Shown here: piece by piece, positions 6,281 through 8,796 of the stretch | Layout: each line of letters begins with the position of its first letter | How positions within the stretch are numbered: the stretch's first letter is position 1 | Source: an uncultured Solirubrobacterales bacterium | GTDB lineage: Bacteria > Actinomycetota > Thermoleophilia > Solirubrobacterales > 70-9 | NCBI GenBank assembly: GCA_937910825.1 | Contig: CALEMO010000191.1 | Location: forward strand, 1 to 8,796 | Reading direction: 5' to 3' | Length of the DNA stretch: 8,796 bases | Notes under the pieces: model-generated | What the model saw: only the letters and a program-made list of their open reading frames with translations | What the model was told of the DNA's origin: nothing | The model's database searches: none | Position numbers and translations under genes: made by a program

Positions 6281-6323
6281 GGACCGGGGTGATGAGGTTC
6301 CTCCCACTTCATCACCTCGGTCC
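6281..6323 (+). ncRNA. Long leader stem-loop in the mraZ 5' UTR (cis-regulatory RNA candidate)
   Basis: Bases 6281-6297 pair with 6307-6323 in a continuous 17-bp stem: 15 Watson-Crick pairs and two G-U pairs (6287/6317, 6296/6308). The loop is nine bases, TTCCTCCCA, which resembles the 16S rRNA anti-Shine-Dalgarno CCUCC. An outer helix GAGTT (6268-6272) with AACTC (6324-6328) could extend it after an 8-base bulge. The sequence after the hairpin (ACTCTTTC) is not a convincing terminator T tract. The loop can pair with the purine-rich mraZ ribosome-binding region (TTCCT with AGGAA at 6370-6374, or TCCT with AGGA at 6375-6378). An actinobacterial 'mraW' RNA motif is known from leaders of such operons; whether this is a member cannot be decided here. 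Confidence 0.6.
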
Positions 6324-6347
6324 AACTCTTTCAAAAGCATTGACCAA

Positions 6348-6364
6348 CCGGCCGAATCGGCCGG
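6348..6364 (+). repeat. GC-rich hairpin just upstream of the mraZ ribosome-binding site
   Basis: The 17 bases are a perfect inverted repeat, CCGGCCGA, one A, then TCGGCCGG; as RNA it would form a 7-bp stem with a three-base loop. It ends 5 bases before the purine-rich ribosome-binding stretch, so it could influence ribosome access. No T run follows, so it is not a normal intrinsic terminator. The adjoining GGACC (6363-6367) could also pair with GGTCC (6319-6323) of the first hairpin. Confidence 0.5.
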
Positions 6365-6369
6365 ACCCA

Positions 6370-6384
6370 AGGAAAGGACAGGAG
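6370..6384 (+). promoter_or_regulatory. Ribosome-binding site of mraZ
   Basis: A purine-rich stretch, AGGAAAGGACAGGAG, precedes the GTG at 6387. AAAGGA (6373-6378) has the best spacing, 8 bases to the start; AGGAG (6380-6384) is only 2 bases away. It supports the GTG start, which gives the canonical MraZ N-terminus. Confidence 0.75.
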
Positions 6385-6386
6385 CG

Positions 6387-6824
6387 GTGGCGTTCAGAGG
6401 CCAGTACGAACATAGCCTCGATTCGAAGGACCGCCTCACCGTGCCTGCCAAGTTCCGCGAAGCCCTGGCTGAAGGTGTCGTTCTTTCAAAGGGTCCGGAT
6501 ACCTGCCTCTGGATGATGACCGAGCAGGCATTCCAGGAAATGGAAGATCAGTACATCAAGCCGCACAGCCCTTTCGGTGGTGACGCTCGCAAGCTTCGCC
6601 GTCTCTTCAACTCAAGCGCCGACGAAGGTGAGCTCGATTCGGCCGGCCGCGTCAGGATCCCCGGTCACCTGATCGAGAGCGCCGGTTTGAACGGCGCCTG
6701 CGCGGTCATCGGCGCCGGCGACTACATCGAGATCTGGGGAGACCAAGCCTGGCAAAAGGAGAAGCAGCGCCTCGACGGCGAGTTCTCCGAAATCGCCGAG
6801 GGACTTTCGGGGGCCCCGCAGTGA
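6387..6824 (+). CDS. mraZ: Transcriptional regulator MraZ
   Basis: A 145-residue protein with the two tandem SpoVT/AbrB-like domains of MraZ. The N-terminal motif is FRGQYEHSLDSKDRLTVPAKFRE, with the DxxxR signature D12-S-K-D-R16; the second is ELDSAGRVRIPGHLIESAGL, with D84-S-A-G-R88. The length matches the family (about 140-150 aa). MraZ forms a multimeric ring that binds tandem repeats ahead of its own operon and controls division and cell-wall genes. Such repeats are present at 6219-6254, so autoregulation is well supported here. GTG at 6387 has a good ribosome-binding site and gives the usual start just before FRGQY. The stop overlaps a GTG that could be read as an rsmH start. It is the first gene of the dcw cluster. 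Confidence 0.98.
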   Translation: MAFRGQYEHSLDSKDRLTVPAKFREALAEGVVLSKGPDTCLWMMTEQAFQEMEDQYIKPHSPFGGDARKLRRLFNSSADEGELDSAGRVRIPGHLIESAGLNGACAVIGAGDYIEIWGDQAWQKEKQRLDGEFSEIAEGLSGAPQ

Positions 6825-6851
6825 GCGCCGCTGCGCGCGCCCACCGATCCT

Positions 6852-6856
6852 GGGAG
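6852..6856 (+). promoter_or_regulatory. Ribosome-binding site deciding the rsmH start
   Basis: GGGAG lies 6 bases before ATG 6863. It favours this ATG over the GTG at 6821, which overlaps the mraZ stop and would add 14 residues (SAAARAHRSWEQH after the start) that are not typical of RsmH. Confidence 0.6.
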
Positions 6857-6862
6857 CAGCAC

Positions 6863-7816
6863 ATGAACCCTTCACCTCAAGACCATATCCCCGTCCTCGC
6901 AGCAGAGCTGGTCGACCTGATCGGCCCGGAACCTGGCGATACCGTCATCGACTGCACTTTTGGTGCCGGCGGCCACGCCCGTCTGGTCGCCGAGATGATC
7001 GGCTCGGAAGGCACGCTGATCGCGATCGACCGCGACCCGGTGGCGCACGCCCGCTTTCAGGAGTTTGAATCGCTTTCTCAATGCCATTCGCGCTTCCTTG
7101 CCTGTGAATTCAGCGAGGGTCTGAAACTCCTGCAAAACGAAGGAATTCGGGCCAATGCGCTGTATATGGATCTTGGTATGTCATCGCTGCAGGTTGACGC
7201 CGCCGAGCGCGGTTTCTCCTATTCACATGAGGCGCCTTTGGATATGAGGATGGACCCGAGGCAGCAGCTGACCGCGGCGGAGGTATTGAACGAATGGCCC
7301 GAGAGCCGAATCAACCAGATTCTCAGGGCTTACGGCGAGGAGCGCTACAGCGGCGGGATCAGCCGGGAAATCGTTCGCCGCAGACCGCTGGAGACGACCA
7401 GCCAGCTGGTTGACGCGATCAAGGCGGGGATGCCGACCGCCGCGAGGTTCGGCAGTGGCCATCCCGCCCGCAGGACCTTTCAGGCCTTGAGAATCGCCGT
7501 CAACGGTGAACTCGAAGCAATAGATGCCGCCCTGCCCATCGCCTGGGACAGTCTCGAGATCGGTGGCCGTTTGGCGGCGATCTCTTTTCATTCGCTGGAG
7601 GACCGCCGCATCAAGAAGTTTTTCGCGCGCCTCGCCACCGGTTGCAAGTGCCCGCCTGACCTGCCGGTCTGTATTTGCGGTCATGACCCGGAGGCCGAGC
7701 TGCTGACCCGCCGCTCGATCACCGCCGATGAATCCGAGCTGGAGAGCAACCCGCGTTCACGTTCAGCGCGACTTCGCGGGGCGCTCAAACTTGCCGATGT
7801 GGAAGAAGCTCCCTGA
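6863..7816 (+). CDS. rsmH: 16S rRNA m4C1402 methyltransferase RsmH (MraW)
   Basis: A 317-residue SAM-dependent methyltransferase that N4-methylates C1402 in the decoding centre of 16S rRNA. From the ATG at 6863 the protein starts MNPSPQDHIPVLAAEL, the usual RsmH N-terminus (HxPVL), and its length is close to the E. coli enzyme (313). The SAM-binding motif is VIDCTFGAGGHA (28-39) with AIDRDPVA as the second strand. Other family segments are ALYMDLGMSSLQVDAAERGFSY, PLDMRMDP, YGEERYSGGISREIV, RTFQALRIAVNGEL and AISFHSLEDRRIKKFF. A cysteine-rich segment GCKCPPDLPVCICG (260-273) is of the type seen in many Gram-positive RsmH proteins. Gap to mraZ is 38 bases; the stop overlaps the next start (TGATG). 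An upstream GTG at 6821 is possible but less likely. Confidence 0.97.
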   Translation: MNPSPQDHIPVLAAELVDLIGPEPGDTVIDCTFGAGGHARLVAEMIGSEGTLIAIDRDPVAHARFQEFESLSQCHSRFLACEFSEGLKLLQNEGIRANALYMDLGMSSLQVDAAERGFSYSHEAPLDMRMDPRQQLTAAEVLNEWPESRINQILRAYGEERYSGGISREIVRRRPLETTSQLVDAIKAGMPTAARFGSGHPARRTFQALRIAVNGELEAIDAALPIAWDSLEIGGRLAAISFHSLEDRRIKKFFARLATGCKCPPDLPVCICGHDPEAELLTRRSITADESELESNPRSRSARLRGALKLADVEEAP

Positions 7817-8289
7817 TGGCCGCGCCGGCAGTCGCTCCATCGGCCCTTCCGCCTTCGAGGCGGCATTCGGCACCCAGTCGTCGTCGTCGCGCCGCGCCAC
7901 CGCATCGCAGGCCGTCGCTCAGGCTCGTTCGCGGAACCGCCCACGCAGTGACCCATCTGCCGGAATCGAGCGCGGTGATCGGCATTTCGAGATCCCGTCG
8001 GTGGATCGCCGTTGTCGGCATATTGCTGATCGGCATCGTCGCGATCAACGTTCTTACCGTCAGTTATGGATCGATGGCCAGTAACGTCGAGACAGACATC
8101 CAGAAGCTCGAAAATCGAAACGCAATCCTCGAATCATCGAAGATCACCGCACTTTCGATGCCCAGGGTGCGAAGTGCGGCGGTCGCGAGCGGAATGGCGG
8201 TGCCCGATCCGACGGATATCCGCTACCTGAACTTCAGCGATGGTGACATCGCCGCTGCAGCCGAGCGGCTGGCCGCCGACGGGGGCTGA
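7816..8289 (+). CDS. ftsL: FtsL-like bitopic division membrane protein
   Basis: A 157-residue protein with little sequence identity to name it, but with FtsL architecture and position. Residues 1-50 are rich in Arg, Pro, Ala and Ser and probably disordered in the cytoplasm. One membrane segment spans about 63-83 (WIAVVGILLIGIVAINVLTVS), followed by an extracellular stretch with a short coiled-coil-like region (NVETDIQKLENRNAILESSKITAL) and a small tail with RSAAVASGMAVPDPTDIRYL, similar to the FtsL/DivIC pattern 'A..lGM..P....v.yl'. In actinobacteria the gene between rsmH and ftsI encodes FtsL, which with FtsB/DivIC and FtsQ activates septal peptidoglycan synthesis by FtsW/FtsI. It overlaps rsmH by TGATG and ends 3 bases before ftsI, consistent with coupling. 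Confidence 0.75.
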   Translation: MAAPAVAPSALPPSRRHSAPSRRRRAAPPHRRPSLRLVRGTAHAVTHLPESSAVIGISRSRRWIAVVGILLIGIVAINVLTVSYGSMASNVETDIQKLENRNAILESSKITALSMPRVRSAAVASGMAVPDPTDIRYLNFSDGDIAAAAERLAADGG

Positions 8290-8292
8290 TCG

Positions 8293-8796
8293 ATGACTCC
8301 CCGCCTCGAGCGCCGCGTCGGGATCCTCTTCTTCGTATGCGTCCTCCTTCTCTCGGGAATCATGGCCCGTGCCTTCTGGCTGCAGGGGGTCCAGGGATCT
8401 TCTTTTGCGTCCCAGGCGACCAGCCAGCAGGAAGACGTGATTGAAGTTCCCGGCCTGCGTGGAGCGATCCTCGACCGCAACGGTCTCGAACTGGCCGGCT
8501 CCGAGCCGGGAGCATCGATCTACGCTACGCCGTACCAGATCAAGGACCCACAAGCTGAATCCAAAGCCGTCGCCGAGGCTCTCGGGGCCAACCAGACAGA
8601 CGTGCTCGAAGCGATCACCCAGCCGGGCGGCTTCTCGTACGTACAGAAGAAGGTTGACCTCGTCCGCGCCCAGAAAGTCGAAAAGCTGGGGCTCGAAGGA
8701 ATCGGTCAGCATCCCGACACATTAAGAACCCGTCCACAGGGCGACCTCGCCTCGCAGGTGATCGGTGCGGTGAGCGAAGAAGGTCAGGGTCTCTCG
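8293..8796 (+). CDS. ftsI: Division transpeptidase FtsI/PBP (class B), 3'-truncated by window edge
   Basis: The ATG at 8293, 3 bases after the preceding stop, opens a frame that runs to the window end without a stop (168 residues visible). It starts MTPRLERRVG, then a membrane segment (about 9-27), then the first part of the PBP dimer domain: RGAILDRNG (56-64, the R-G-x-I-x-D-R-x-G motif of class B PBPs), a GASIYATPYQIKD strand, and RTRPQGDLASQVIGAVSEEGQGLS, matching the conserved 'yP.g..as.viG.v...g.Gl.' segment. The SxxK, SxN and KTG motifs of the transpeptidase domain lie beyond the window. In this position it should be the septal transpeptidase (FtsI/PbpB), partner of FtsW. No strong ribosome-binding site is seen, so it likely depends on translational coupling with the upstream gene. 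Confidence 0.94.
   Translation, partial: MTPRLERRVGILFFVCVLLLSGIMARAFWLQGVQGSSFASQATSQQEDVIEVPGLRGAILDRNGLELAGSEPGASIYATPYQIKDPQAESKAVAEALGANQTDVLEAITQPGGFSYVQKKVDLVRAQKVEKLGLEGIGQHPDTLRTRPQGDLASQVIGAVSEEGQGLS

Larger units (their letters stand above)
6056..6386. other. Divergent regulatory intergenic region between the two-TM gene and mraZ
   Basis: This 331-base gap has no convincing gene. From left to right it holds a -10-like element for the - strand gene, an SOS-like palindrome, a short inverted repeat, an MraZ box overlapping a promoter, a long hairpin, a second GC-rich hairpin, and the mraZ ribosome-binding site. It is visibly more AT-rich than the flanking genes. An open + strand frame runs through it from 6082, but it continues into mraZ in the wrong frame and crosses the repeats and hairpins, so I do not treat it as coding. 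Confidence 0.7.

Noticed and set aside
6281..6332. Intrinsic terminator or attenuator ahead of mraZ
   Set aside because: The stem is strong, but the following bases (AACTCTTTC) are not a uridine tract, so simple intrinsic termination is not supported.
6082..6516. A 144-codon + strand open frame through the intergenic region and into mraZ
   Set aside because: It overlaps mraZ in another frame, runs through the MraZ repeats, promoter and hairpins, has no clear ribosome-binding site and its translation looks like out-of-frame high-GC sequence.
6821..6862. GTG at 6821 as the rsmH start, overlapping the mraZ stop
   Set aside because: ATG 6863 has a GGGAG 6 bases upstream and gives the typical RsmH N-terminus and length; the extra 14 residues are not family-like. 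The GTG cannot be fully excluded.
8134..8712. A 192-codon - strand open frame over ftsL and ftsI
   Set aside because: It is antisense to the FtsL-like gene and to the FtsI start with its clear RGAILDRNG motif; it is a shadow of GC-rich coding sequence.

Overview
The window looks like a chromosomal segment of a high-GC actinobacterium. The GC-rich codon use, GTG starts, TAnnnT-type -10 elements, short overlapping genes and the mraZ-rsmH-ftsL-ftsI order all fit. A deep-branching lineage such as Thermoleophilia/Solirubrobacterales is my guess from overall feel; nothing in the window proves it.

Left part (1-5223, all + strand). The window opens inside a DUF192-family protein. After a 45-base gap comes a tightly packed six-gene unit: an OmpR/PhoB-type response regulator, a small membrane histidine kinase, CpaB/RcpC, CpaF/TadA ATPase, TadB and TadC. 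Every junction is a start/stop overlap (ATGA, GTGA or TGATG), so a dedicated two-component pair is probably transcribed and translationally coupled with the core motor of a Tad/Flp pilus. Pilin, prepilin peptidase, TadZ and TadE/F-type pseudopilins are not in the window.

Middle (5228-6055, - strand). A convergent gene, 4 bases from the end of tadC, encodes a two-TM protein of unknown function. Its C-terminal half is faintly reminiscent of DUF3137.

Intergenic 6056-6386. This 331-base stretch is the regulatory core of the window. It holds a putative leaderless promoter for the - strand gene, an SOS-like palindrome and four GTGGGN-type repeats at exact 10-base spacing (an MraZ box). The repeats overlap a TTGCAA-N17-TAGGTT promoter. 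A long leader follows with a 17-bp hairpin, whose loop resembles the 16S anti-Shine-Dalgarno sequence, and a second GC-rich hairpin just before the mraZ ribosome-binding site.

Right part (6387-8796, + strand). This is the start of the division and cell wall (dcw) cluster: mraZ, rsmH (mraW), a small FtsL-like bitopic membrane protein, and the 5' part of ftsI/pbpB, cut by the window edge. MraZ probably binds its own upstream repeats and controls the operon; RsmH methylates 16S rRNA; the FtsL-like protein and FtsI belong to the septal peptidoglycan machinery.

I see no mobile elements, CRISPR arrays, tRNA or rRNA genes. The most noteworthy material is the mraZ leader and the unusual kinase tied to the Tad operon; no clearly novel multi-gene system is visible.
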